13,813 nt of DNA, from positions 1-13,813 of the forward strand of contig JAUVXR010000043.1 in NCBI GenBank assembly GCA_030603495.1, read 5' to 3'. The DNA comes from a bacterium. GTDB lineage: Bacteria > Armatimonadota > Zipacnadia > Zipacnadales > Zipacnadaceae. Position 1 is the first letter of the stretch; every line of letters starts with the position of its first letter. The position numbers and the translations under genes were made by a program. A model generated the notes under the pieces. The model searched no databases. It was not told the DNA's origin and saw only the letters and a program-made list of their open reading frames with translations. This document shows, piece after piece, positions 6,791 to 13,813 of the stretch.

Positions 6791-8836
6791 CTATTCAGTC
6801 GCTCCACCCAACTCCTCAGTGACTATGGTGTGCACGTTCTCAATTTGGGGCTCCCCGCCAATTTCGTTGGGCTCAAGCACCACCAACGCCGGCACCAGCG
6901 ACCGGGCGAGTTCTCCCAGACCGGCGCGGATCTCAGCACTGCACAGCAGCACCAGCGGCCGGTCTACTCGCCGATGGCGTGCCACTAACGTCTCGAGCAG
7001 GTGGCGCCACCGCTCCGCCTCATCCGGGTCTAGCACCGGTGGCGTCGCCTTGGGCTGGTGCCGACTCGCTGCCAGTAGCTCCTGTTCCACCTGCGGCCCT
7101 AGGGTTATTGCACGAATCGTGCCATCTGGCGCGATAGCTTGGGTAGTGGCGGGTGCCATCGCCTGCCGCGTCATTGCCACCAGCGCTGCGGGAGCGGCAG
7201 CCTGGGCCAAACCTGTGGTCAACACCTCGACGAGGGCCACCCTGTCAGTCAGCGCCAGCCCCTGGCTGAGCAGTTCACGGCCCACTCCCACGAGAGTGGC
7301 CGGCGTCAATCCGGCGGACCGCGCTTCGGCTACCGTTGCCCCGTGCGTCTGGGCGAGCTGGTCGAGCAGCTCACTGGCTCGCTCCGTATCGAATAGGTCG
7401 GCTGCGTGCTTGCGCAGCACCCAGGTCAAGTGGGCAACCAGGGCTTCCTCCGGCTGGAGTAACTTGAGGGCATCTCCTGAAATGTGGCCCCCTTCGTCTG
7501 GTCTAACCCACTTGCCATATCGGCCGTCGGGCAGCTCAACCAAAACTCCTTCTTCGGGCAGCATCTCCGGCTGGTCGGCGACCGCCAGCTGACGGGCAGG
7601 CCGCAGCCGCCCAGTGTCCAGAATAATGCCGCGGACTACGAAGGCATACTGGTCGAAATCGAGCTTTTCCGAATCGCGGACAATCAAGGCGGGCAGGCCG
7701 AATCCTAACTGCTCGGATAGCTCGCGGCGCACTCGGGCCAATTGATTCAGCAGCGACGCGGCGTCGTCGCTCAGCAAGTCCAATAGCCCCCAGCCTAGTT
7801 GCAATTGCGGTCCAGTGGCAACTGTCGCAGCCCCCTCCGCAACTGGCTGGGGGTGTGCGTGGGCGGGAGCTTCCCGCTGAGCTCCCCGCACGGCAATAAG
7901 CCAGCCCCATATCCCCAGACCAGCGGCGACGAACAGCAGGGGCAATTTGGCCACTCCGGGCACCAGCGCCAGCAGTAGGCAAGCTATGGCTACGCCCAGC
8001 ACCGCTACGGGACTGCCGAAGAACTGCCGGCCGGCCTCAGCCGTCAGGTCGGACGTCGAACTAGCTCGGGCCACCATTATCGCTGCGGCTGCCCCGACCA
8101 GCAAAGCCGGCACCAGTATTATCAAGCCGTGGCCGGCTACCGTCAGCGCCAGATTTTCCCAGGCGCTGCCCCCCAGGCCCGCCGCGCCCAGTCTCACCAG
8201 GGGCGTCAGGACGACTATAGCCACCACCGCAATGGTCTCGCCCCGCAGGAAGCGGGCGGCGCCGTCCATTGCGCCGTAGAAGTTAGCTTCGCGTTCCAGA
8301 TGGGCCACCGCGTCTTCGGTCTCGAGGCTAGCCTCTGCTTTGGTGCGTGCTCTTGTCTCCAGCGCGAGCTGCTTGCCGGGCAGAGCGTCGAGGGCGAAAC
8401 GGGCGGCGACTTCGGCAATACGGGTTACGCCAGCGGTCACGACCACGAACTGCACGACTGCCAGAGTAATCAGGCTTCCCAAGCTAGCGACCGGGTTATT
8501 AAAGCCGGCGACCGCAGCGAGCGTCATGGTAAGTTGCCCCGCCTGGCCCAGGGCGACGATAAGTCGGGCCACCGCTAGAGCCAGCAAGAGTCGTGCCAGG
8601 CTGGAAAGGACGATTATGCTAGGTAGAGTGGTGAGCTCGACCGGCCGGGGGGTGAGGACGGCCACCAGGAGCAGTCCGGTAGCGCCGGCCAGGTTGGCAG
8701 CTAGCAGCAGGTCCACCACCAACGCCGGCAGCGGCACCATCAATAAGATAAGCGCCCCCACTGCGCACGCCACCGCCACGCCGGTGGAGATCACTGCGCT
8801 ATATGGCGATTCAAAGGTGCTCCGGCCTGAAGACAC
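6791..8836 (-). CDS. flhA: Flagellar type III export gate protein FlhA
   Basis: FlhA forms the ring-shaped export gate of the flagellar secretion apparatus; its membrane part couples ion flow to export and its cytoplasmic ring docks substrate-chaperone complexes. The protein has 681 residues, standard for the FHIPEP family. Hydrophobic helices fill about residues 15-330. The FHIPEP loop is recognisable: VTRIAEVAARFALDALPGKQ (137-156) and NFYGAMDGAARFLRGE (185-200). The soluble domain occupies roughly 340-681. Start is GTG 8836, supported by a strong Shine-Dalgarno. Oddity: the segment after PGKQ reads LALETRARTK in place of the usual MxIDADLNAG, at the same length. The adjacent σ28 gene argues for a flagellar rather than virulence (SctV) role. 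flhB and other export genes are not adjacent. Confidence 0.93.
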   Translation of the reverse strand: MSSGRSTFESPYSAVISTGVAVACAVGALILLMVPLPALVVDLLLAANLAGATGLLLVAVLTPRPVELTTLPSIIVLSSLARLLLALAVARLIVALGQAGQLTMTLAAVAGFNNPVASLGSLITLAVVQFVVVTAGVTRIAEVAARFALDALPGKQLALETRARTKAEASLETEDAVAHLEREANFYGAMDGAARFLRGETIAVVAIVVLTPLVRLGAAGLGGSAWENLALTVAGHGLIILVPALLVGAAAAIMVARASSTSDLTAEAGRQFFGSPVAVLGVAIACLLLALVPGVAKLPLLFVAAGLGIWGWLIAVRGAQREAPAHAHPQPVAEGAATVATGPQLQLGWGLLDLLSDDAASLLNQLARVRRELSEQLGFGLPALIVRDSEKLDFDQYAFVVRGIILDTGRLRPARQLAVADQPEMLPEEGVLVELPDGRYGKWVRPDEGGHISGDALKLLQPEEALVAHLTWVLRKHAADLFDTERASELLDQLAQTHGATVAEARSAGLTPATLVGVGRELLSQGLALTDRVALVEVLTTGLAQAAAPAALVAMTRQAMAPATTQAIAPDGTIRAITLGPQVEQELLAASRHQPKATPPVLDPDEAERWRHLLETLVARHRRVDRPLVLLCSAEIRAGLGELARSLVPALVVLEPNEIGGEPQIENVHTIVTEELGGATE

Positions 8837-8843
8837 GAGCCTG

Positions 8844-8852
8844 CCCCTCTCT
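8844..8852 (-). promoter_or_regulatory. Shine-Dalgarno sequence fixing the GTG start of flhA
   Basis: On the minus strand AGAGAGGGG lies seven bases upstream of GTG 8836. It supports GTG as the start. I see no convincing σ70 or σ28 promoter in the 61 bases between the restriction gene's stop and this start, so flhA may depend on read-through or on a promoter inside the upstream gene. Confidence 0.6.
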
Positions 8853-8897
8853 GTGGTACCAGTTGCTATGAGAGATTCCCGCCGGCCTCAGCCCTGA

Positions 8898-11800
8898 CTA
8901 CTCAATGGGCCAGGCCGGGATGATTTGGTCAATCTCCTCCATTAGCTGCCGCGTCTCGCGCAGGGCCAGAACGATCCCCTGGTAATGCTTAATATCATCA
9001 TAGCTTAGGGGCCGGCCCAGCTTTTTGATGGTGCGGTCTTTGAGCCACTTCTGGCAGACCTGGTAGCCGCCGATCTGGAATTCCCACACCTCCGGCTCGA
9101 CCCCAGCGAAGTACTGCTTCTTATTGATGTAAACCCGCTCTTTCGGTACGACAGGCGTCTCGCCTGTCGCTTCTCGGTCGGAGGGGACAGGCGGGACGCC
9201 TGTCCTACCACCCGTCTCCTCTACATACCTCACCTTCTCCACCTCGTTGGAGCCGGGGATGTTGAATGCGGGTGCATCGCCGAGCTCGCCGGCCTCGCGC
9301 AGCAGGTGCAGGTCGGCCAGGCGCTCCCCCTTCTCGACCAGCTTGGCGAACAGTTCGCGGTCCGAGGTCAGCGGCAGGCGGGGGAAGTTAATCTTGAGGC
9401 ACTCGGCATAGCGCTCGCGGTAGGTGGGCGAGTGGAAGACGGCATAGGCATAGTAGAAGATGTCCTCCGGGCCGAAGGTCTTAGCCAGGTCGCCCTGCCC
9501 ATCGGGGATGAACTCCAGCCCCAGCTTCGCGGACAACTCCTTGACAAAGTCGGGATTGAGATTGGGCCGCCGCTTCTCCTCGGTCGTTCCCGGCTCGGGG
9601 TAGAGGTAAAGAGGGAAGACTTGGGCGACGCCCCTGTTGCTAACAAAGACTCTGCATTCCACCAACTGAGTCGCCACAAAGAAGTAACAATAGCCGCAGT
9701 GGTACGCATATTGACGCATGCCACATAACGCCAGGTTGTTGCCTGCCAACATGTGCTGCATGACCTTATCAGCTGGTCGGCTCGTCAGTTGTGGGTGATA
9801 GTAGAGGTGTCGCGTATCAAAGGGGCGATACACGCACGGCTCGATGTTGCTCTCGTCGAACGTTGTCCCATCACGTCTCGCCTCTACATCGTAGCTGGAA
9901 CTGGGTCGGACGTTGTATTTCTCCACGAAGTCCTCGTCATAGCTCGCAGCATAGAGCTGTCTCATGCGATCGACAAGGCGGTGCTTGTGGAGATCAAAGA
10001 ACAAAGCGTCACGATCCGTTTTCAAGCCGCTTTGGTGAACGGTGAAAACATCTGCCACTGAACGAAAGCTATCGTACTCTTCTGCAAGCGACAGATCCTT
10101 TGGAACGAAGAAGTAGAAGTCCTCCGTTGGCACGAGCGCCTGCCAGTCCGTTCCATCGCAGTCCTCTGTCTCTAGTGCTTCATACTTCGTTTCGCGGTGC
10201 CCCCAAGCCTCGGCATAGTTGACTTCGGGGAGGGTGGTCTTGCCTCGCTTGGCAAACAGCGCGATGGCAACGCCCTGCTGAATATCGAATACATTCTCGT
10301 CCGGGCTGCCATCCGGTGCAGTTTCGCCTATTCTGGCATTCCCGTGAAGGTTGTAAACGTAGATTTCATCAAAACTCTCAAGCAACGACTCTCTCATGCG
10401 TCTGTGGGTCAGTCCGTCGAGATAGGAGTTGTTGGTGATCATCCCCACGATGCCTTGTTCTGTCCGATCAATGCGCCACTGCGCAAATCTTATGAACTTT
10501 ATGTAGTCGTCATCTATGTTGATCTTCTTCTCGTGCAGCCCCCGCTTGTAGTCTTCGATCTGAGCAAGAATCCAGTCACTTCTGTTGGCAGAGCTGATAG
10601 AATAGGGTGGATTGCCGAGGACGACCATAATTCTCTCTTTGCGCTTGATGTCAGCGGCAGCGTTAGCCTCCTCGGCGATGGCAAGGCCCAATCCGAAGCC
10701 CATCAGTGTATCGGTAACCTTGATGGCCTCCTCCAGCGTGTTGGTAAGATAGATGCCGAGGCGCTCGTCGCCGGAGAAGTCGTAGCCCAGGTCCCGCAAC
10801 TGGATCGCCAGCTTCATATGGGCGATGGTGTAGGGAGCCATCAGCAGCTCGAAACCGAAGATACGCGGGAGTAGCTTGCTCTTGACGTAGTCGGGCCACA
10901 CCCCAGCCAGGCCCGCTTCCTGCATGTTCTGGTGAATCTGCTCAATGACGAAGTACAAGAATGTGCCCGTACCGCAGGCGGGGTCGAGGATGTAGACCTT
11001 ATCATCGGCCAGGCCCAGCGGCTTGTCGAACTTCTCCTTGAGCAGGTGGTCAATGGAGCGGACGATGTAAGAGACGACCGGCTCGGGGGTATAGTAGACG
11101 CCGCGGGCTTTGCGCTTGGCGGGATCGTAGGCGCGCAGGAAGTCCTCGTAGAAGTGGACCACCGGGTCTTCGCGGCCAGGCTTGCGAGCGAAGTCGGCGG
11201 CAATCTGGCTCATATCGGCGCAGTTGAGCAGCTCGGCAATGTCATTGGCGATCCACTCAAGCGACCTGTCGAGGGAGGGGCCAGCGATCTGGTTGAAGAG
11301 CTGGCGGAGAAAGGGATTGGTGGGAGGGACGTAGGCGGCGGCCTTATCGCGAGCGAACTCGGCACCCGGCTGGCGGCGACGCAGCTCAAAACAGGAACTG
11401 AACAGCCCGTAGGCCACCGTCTGGGCGTACATATCGGCGAACTGGTCGGCGTCGAGGTCATGAATGAGCGTCTCGCGGAAGGCTTGGTGCAGAGCATGGA
11501 GCGAGCCAAGCTCGCCCTCCTGCGAAAGCACCCGCTGCGCATTATCCCGCAATTGCTTCGCCTTGGCCGCCATATACCGGGCCAGTTCCTGGGCGGTGCC
11601 GACCGCAATCGGCTCGGCGGAGAAGAAGCCCTCCAGAAGCTCCTGTACCTGCACGACGCCGTCACTATCGCGCTTGACGTCACTGCGATCCGACGTCAAG
11701 CGGCCCAGGCGCTCCGCCCGGCACAGCTCACCTTCCCGATACCAGCGAAACTCCAGGTAGTCGGTGAGGATGAAGTTAGGGAATGCGGGCAGGTAGCGCT

Positions 11801-12059
11801 TGAGCTGCTCAGTGCGCTCTACGTCGTCCAGTTTAGCGCCAATATCCTTGCACTCGATGTAGCCAAGAGCGGCAGCGCCACGCCTGATGATGAAGTCCGG
11901 TGCGCCGACATCGGTGATATGCTTGGGTTCGTTAGTGGCGGTGATACCCTCGCCAGTTTGCTCCAGCAGCGTCTTGAGCGCTGGACGGTGGGTATGTTCG
12001 GTGGCGTCGCCGAGCCGAAGGTGCTTGCGCAATTCTTTGAGATACTGGGTGAAAGGCAT
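8898..12059 (-). CDS. Single-chain restriction-modification enzyme, type ISP/IIG-like, without helicase
   Basis: Predicted to methylate adenine in a specific DNA site and cut unmodified DNA, all in one 1053-residue protein. An N-terminal PD-(D/E)xK nuclease is suggested by PDF (Asp55) and YIECK (Glu69, Lys71). A helical coupler follows (about 140-310). The N6-adenine methyltransferase has GVYYTPEPVV (320-329), DPACGTGTF (359-367, SAM binding) and the catalytic NPPY (483-486). The last 400 or so residues resemble the type ISP specificity region, with RPFDTRHLYYHP, YRERYAECLKINFPR and EFQIGGYQVCQKWLKDR. Classical type ISP enzymes also carry a DEAD-type helicase between nuclease and methyltransferase; none is present, so a type IIG-like cutter is likelier. 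A palindromic repeat adds about 22 residues near 950-972. Alone in its class here: no separate S or R subunit. Confidence 0.88.
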   Translation of the reverse strand: MPFTQYLKELRKHLRLGDATEHTHRPALKTLLEQTGEGITATNEPKHITDVGAPDFIIRRGAAALGYIECKDIGAKLDDVERTEQLKRYLPAFPNFILTDYLEFRWYREGELCRAERLGRLTSDRSDVKRDSDGVVQVQELLEGFFSAEPIAVGTAQELARYMAAKAKQLRDNAQRVLSQEGELGSLHALHQAFRETLIHDLDADQFADMYAQTVAYGLFSSCFELRRRQPGAEFARDKAAAYVPPTNPFLRQLFNQIAGPSLDRSLEWIANDIAELLNCADMSQIAADFARKPGREDPVVHFYEDFLRAYDPAKRKARGVYYTPEPVVSYIVRSIDHLLKEKFDKPLGLADDKVYILDPACGTGTFLYFVIEQIHQNMQEAGLAGVWPDYVKSKLLPRIFGFELLMAPYTIAHMKLAIQLRDLGYDFSGDERLGIYLTNTLEEAIKVTDTLMGFGLGLAIAEEANAAADIKRKERIMVVLGNPPYSISSANRSDWILAQIEDYKRGLHEKKINIDDDYIKFIRFAQWRIDRTEQGIVGMITNNSYLDGLTHRRMRESLLESFDEIYVYNLHGNARIGETAPDGSPDENVFDIQQGVAIALFAKRGKTTLPEVNYAEAWGHRETKYEALETEDCDGTDWQALVPTEDFYFFVPKDLSLAEEYDSFRSVADVFTVHQSGLKTDRDALFFDLHKHRLVDRMRQLYAASYDEDFVEKYNVRPSSSYDVEARRDGTTFDESNIEPCVYRPFDTRHLYYHPQLTSRPADKVMQHMLAGNNLALCGMRQYAYHCGYCYFFVATQLVECRVFVSNRGVAQVFPLYLYPEPGTTEEKRRPNLNPDFVKELSAKLGLEFIPDGQGDLAKTFGPEDIFYYAYAVFHSPTYRERYAECLKINFPRLPLTSDRELFAKLVEKGERLADLHLLREAGELGDAPAFNIPGSNEVEKVRYVEETGGRTGVPPVPSDREATGETPVVPKERVYINKKQYFAGVEPEVWEFQIGGYQVCQKWLKDRTIKKLGRPLSYDDIKHYQGIVLALRETRQLMEEIDQIIPAWPIE
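9145..9209. repeat. Paired-hairpin palindromic repeat inserted in frame in the restriction gene
   Basis: Two near-identical perfect hairpins lie in inverted orientation: CGACAGGCG-TCT-CGCCTGTCG (9149-9169) and GGACAGGCG-GGA-CGCCTGTCC (9185-9205), each with a 9-bp stem and 3-base loop. The whole unit is bounded by GGTA (9145-9148) and TACC (9206-9209), making an imperfect palindrome of 65 bases. On the minus strand it reads in frame as TGVPPVP...TGETPVVP, breaking what should be a continuous VRYVE-TG-ERVYIN stretch of the host protein. It looks like a REP/MITE-type miniature repeat whose hairpin arms are free of stop codons in this frame. Confidence 0.82.
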
Positions 12060-12075
12060 AGTCTACTATTGTATA
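12060..12075 (-). promoter_or_regulatory. Possible leaderless promoter of the restriction gene
   Basis: On the minus strand TATACAAT lies directly ahead of the start codon; read as a -10 box, TACAAT (12073-12068) is separated from ATG 12059 by eight bases. A transcript would then start at or within a base or two of the ATG, leaving no leader. No Shine-Dalgarno sequence is visible upstream of this ATG, which fits leaderless translation. There is no good -35 element, so confidence is modest. Confidence 0.35.
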
Positions 12076-12279
12076 TTCGCGACGCTGTAGGCATTGTCCT
12101 GCGTGGACAGAGTGAGAATGCGTGGCGCGAGCGGCTGCCGAGGCTAGCACAATGCACCTTAACAACAGCCCTTTGCCTGTCTTGACAACGGGGTCCACCT
12201 AGATCGTGAGCGCATGACGCTCTCCTGTCCCCCCGTGTTGGACTCACCTCCACCAGAGGGCAGATGCCCACCGGTCTCT
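12060..12279. other. 220-base gap between the NIL/ferredoxin and restriction genes
   Basis: Apart from the putative -10 box close to 12060, the gap holds a small dyad GAGCG-CATGA-CGCTC (12208-12222) downstream of the NIL/ferredoxin stop. It lacks a T-tract on the minus strand, so it is at best a weak pause or Rho-dependent end. No gene is seen. The size of the gap and the promoter-like box suggest the restriction gene is transcribed separately from the homocysteine genes. Confidence 0.35.
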
Positions 12280-12687
12280 TCAGAGTGCCACCTCCATCGC
12301 CCGTGGAGGGCAGGCGGGGACGCACAGCTCGCAGGCGATGCACTTATCCGAGTCGAACAGCACCTCCTGCGTGGCTATGTGCTTGTAGAGTGCTCCCGTT
12401 GGGCAGATGGTCACACAGGCCCCGCAGTGAGTACATTCTTGCTCGTTGCGCACTACGTCCTTTTCCAAGGGCTGGACGGCTACCCCCTGCTTCTGCACCC
12501 AGGATAGCGCCCGCTCGATGTCGTCCTCGGCACCCTCGAGTCCGAGCACCATCACGCCCTCGGATTGAGGCGTGATGTTGGCACGCAGTATGTTGAACTC
12601 CAGGTTGTATTTGCTCACTATCTGTGAAACCACCGGCGAATCAATGAGCTGCCGGGGATAATGGAACACTACGCGACGTGTTGCCAT
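12280..12687 (-). CDS. NIL-domain / 2[4Fe-4S] ferredoxin protein for homocysteine synthesis
   Basis: Partner of the DUF39 protein in making homocysteine from aspartate semialdehyde and sulfide; it probably provides the electrons for the reductive sulfur insertion. The 135 residues have an N-terminal NIL domain (about 3-75, beginning VVFHYPRQLIDSPVVSQI) and a ferredoxin domain with two complete cluster motifs: Cys85, 88, 91 and 95 (CTHCGACVTICP) and Cys116, 119, 122 and 126 (CIACELCVPACP). The ATG follows the DUF39 stop codon with no spacing, and its GGAGGTG ribosome site (12694-12700) lies inside the last codons of that gene, so the two are translationally linked. The archaeal counterpart is MA1822 of Methanosarcina. 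Other NIL-ferredoxins exist beside methionine transport genes, but the DUF39 neighbour settles the role. Confidence 0.92.
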   Translation of the reverse strand: MATRRVVFHYPRQLIDSPVVSQIVSKYNLEFNILRANITPQSEGVMVLGLEGAEDDIERALSWVQKQGVAVQPLEKDVVRNEQECTHCGACVTICPTGALYKHIATQEVLFDSDKCIACELCVPACPPRAMEVAL

Positions 12688-13813
12688 CTATACCACCTCC
12701 GTGTGAACCGGTCGGTCGGGCAGCGGCTTAAAGGTCAGTCCGGAATCGGCTGAAGGCAACAGCTCGGCTGGCTCGCTGAGCAAGAAATGGCCGGTCGCGA
12801 TCCAGTCTTTGAGGATATCGGCAATCTCGCGCGCCTTCGGATAGCTAGACAAAGACCCCGTCGGCACTTCTTTGCCATTGACCGTTATGCTGCCACTCTT
12901 CAACTGCTTGTAATTGACGTGCCCCAGGGGCCCGCCCTCGCTGTACGGATAGCGGCGGCTGTAGTCGGTAATTGGGGCGACAAGGTCCTCATCCTTGACT
13001 GCCGTGAAGCGTGCCATTTCCTCATCCAGTACCGGAATGGCTGCTCCCAGGCCCATCTGTAACGAGACCCCGTAGCCATACATGCTGACGCCAACAACCC
13101 ACTCGGCGCTCATCTGCTTCATGTCGCCGACCACCGATAGGGTCCCGGCACCACCCTTGGGCACGCCCTTCTCGGTGCGCGCCACGGTGGGATTATGCTG
13201 GGTGCCCTGCCAGAATACATAGCCAGGGGCACCACCCAGAAAGATGCGGCTGCCTATCCCCAGGGTGCGGTAGTACGGGTCATTCAGCAGAGGGCTGAGT
13301 TGCCCCGCCGAGCAATAGTTGGCATTGCCCAGATCTGCCTTGAGCACGCCCATGTAGGTGTATATGTCGCGCTCAGAGTCGAGGTTCACCGCCACATTGT
13401 AGTTCTGGTAGGCGTTGCGAGGATTGCACAGGAAGCACTCATTCAGATCCTCGATGTTTATCCACGTATCCAGCTCCTTGCGTGGGTAGCAGTTAGTACC
13501 GTAGGCAGTGGCCCTCAGTCGCACATCCTGGCCCGCAATCAGCTCCTCGATTACGTGCCCCCCGCCATAAGCGAACTCGCCGGGATGATCCTGGTTAAGC
13601 GGGTCCTGCTCGCTCATCTCCGTGGCCCCGATGTAGAGGTCCACAGCCGCCAGACCGGCGTAAGCCGGTACATCGTTAAGCCACGCCTTCTGCATCTTGA
13701 TACGAGGATTGGCGTGGCCGGTGTTGATGAATGCTCCTGACGAGCACATTGGGCCAAAAGTTCCGGTAGTCACTACGTCCACCTGTTCGGCGGCCTTAGC
13801 GGCTCCCTCCTCT
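12688..13813 (-). CDS. DUF39 (COG1900) L-aspartate semialdehyde sulfurtransferase, 5' end outside window
   Basis: Predicted catalytic component of the non-classical homocysteine route, converting aspartate semialdehyde directly to homocysteine without O-acyl-homoserine intermediates; the archaeal reference is MA1821. The frame is open to the edge of the window, so a GTG at 13782 is an internal Val codon, not a start: EEGAAKAAEQVDVVTTGTFG reads straight through. Seen family stretches include GTFGPMCSSGAFINTGH, ATAYGTNCYPRKE, a CFLCNPRNAYQNYNVAVN segment, and GGAPGYVFWQGTQHNP. Conserved cysteines, in particular the one in CSSG, are candidates for carrying sulfur as a persulfide. The stop TAG abuts the start of the NIL/ferredoxin gene, and the pair is the conserved two-gene arrangement. 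About 374 residues are visible. Confidence 0.93.
   Translation of the reverse strand, partial: EEGAAKAAEQVDVVTTGTFGPMCSSGAFINTGHANPRIKMQKAWLNDVPAYAGLAAVDLYIGATEMSEQDPLNQDHPGEFAYGGGHVIEELIAGQDVRLRATAYGTNCYPRKELDTWINIEDLNECFLCNPRNAYQNYNVAVNLDSERDIYTYMGVLKADLGNANYCSAGQLSPLLNDPYYRTLGIGSRIFLGGAPGYVFWQGTQHNPTVARTEKGVPKGGAGTLSVVGDMKQMSAEWVVGVSMYGYGVSLQMGLGAAIPVLDEEMARFTAVKDEDLVAPITDYSRRYPYSEGGPLGHVNYKQLKSGSITVNGKEVPTGSLSSYPKAREIADILKDWIATGHFLLSEPAELLPSADSGLTFKPLPDRPVHTEVV

Noticed and set aside
6699-7592. 297-codon plus-strand frame opposite flhA
   Set aside because: Ser/Thr/Arg-rich translation without family features, antisense to the conserved FlhA C-terminal domain.
9149-9205. Paired hairpins as a transcription terminator or CRISPR-like repeat
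   Set aside because: They lie inside an open reading frame, have no T-tract, and the two units are inverted rather than regularly spaced direct repeats.
10932-12185. 417-codon plus-strand frame opposite the restriction gene
   Set aside because: It is antisense to a well-supported methyltransferase gene and has no recognisable motif; long antisense frames are common in GC-rich genes.
12208-12222. GAGCG/CGCTC hairpin as a terminator of the NIL/ferredoxin gene
   Set aside because: The stem is only five base pairs and no T-tract follows on the minus strand.

Overview
The window looks like a chromosomal segment from a GC-rich, flagellated bacterium that is probably at least partly anaerobic. Three features suggest this: a σ28/FlhA flagellar pair, the DUF39 plus NIL/ferredoxin homocysteine route known from methanogens and anaerobic bacteria, and a paired-hairpin repeat encoding a TGVPPVP...TGETPVVP peptide that I associate with phyla such as Planctomycetota and Armatimonadota. 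That taxonomic hint comes from memory and is weak; no marker gene here settles the lineage.

Left part, plus strand (1-5692). The window opens with the last 44 codons of an unidentified secreted-type protein. A long non-coding stretch follows, ending in a core-perfect σ54 (-24/-12) promoter at 509-525 and a stem-loop at the predicted 5' end of the transcript. Downstream is a compact glycan operon: a membrane-anchored NDP-sugar 4,6-dehydratase (PglF/WbpM/CapD type), a small monotopic phosphoglycosyl transferase (PglC type), a PLP-dependent sugar aminotransferase (DegT type), a possible 43-residue membrane microprotein, and a GHMP kinase closest in motifs to glucuronokinase. The first three enzymes together suggest synthesis of a UDP-4-amino-4,6-dideoxysugar and its loading, as a phosphosugar, onto the polyprenyl phosphate carrier as the first sugar of a surface glycan.

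Middle (5693-6025). A 333-base gap between convergent genes has no clear gene or terminator, only a weak open stretch that may be gene debris.

Right part, all minus strand (13813 down to 6026). In transcription order: DUF39 protein (5' end outside the window) and its NIL/ferredoxin partner, predicted to make homocysteine from aspartate semialdehyde; a 1053-residue single-chain restriction-modification enzyme of type ISP/IIG architecture without a helicase, carrying the in-frame palindromic repeat and preceded by a possibly leaderless promoter; then flhA and fliA. FlhA has normal length but an unusual cytoplasmic-loop sequence.

No tRNA, rRNA, CRISPR array or intact insertion sequence was seen. 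The most noteworthy observations are the σ54 promoter driving the glycan operon next to σ28 flagellar genes, the paired-hairpin insertion inside the restriction enzyme's specificity region, and the overlapping small ORF in the glycan operon.
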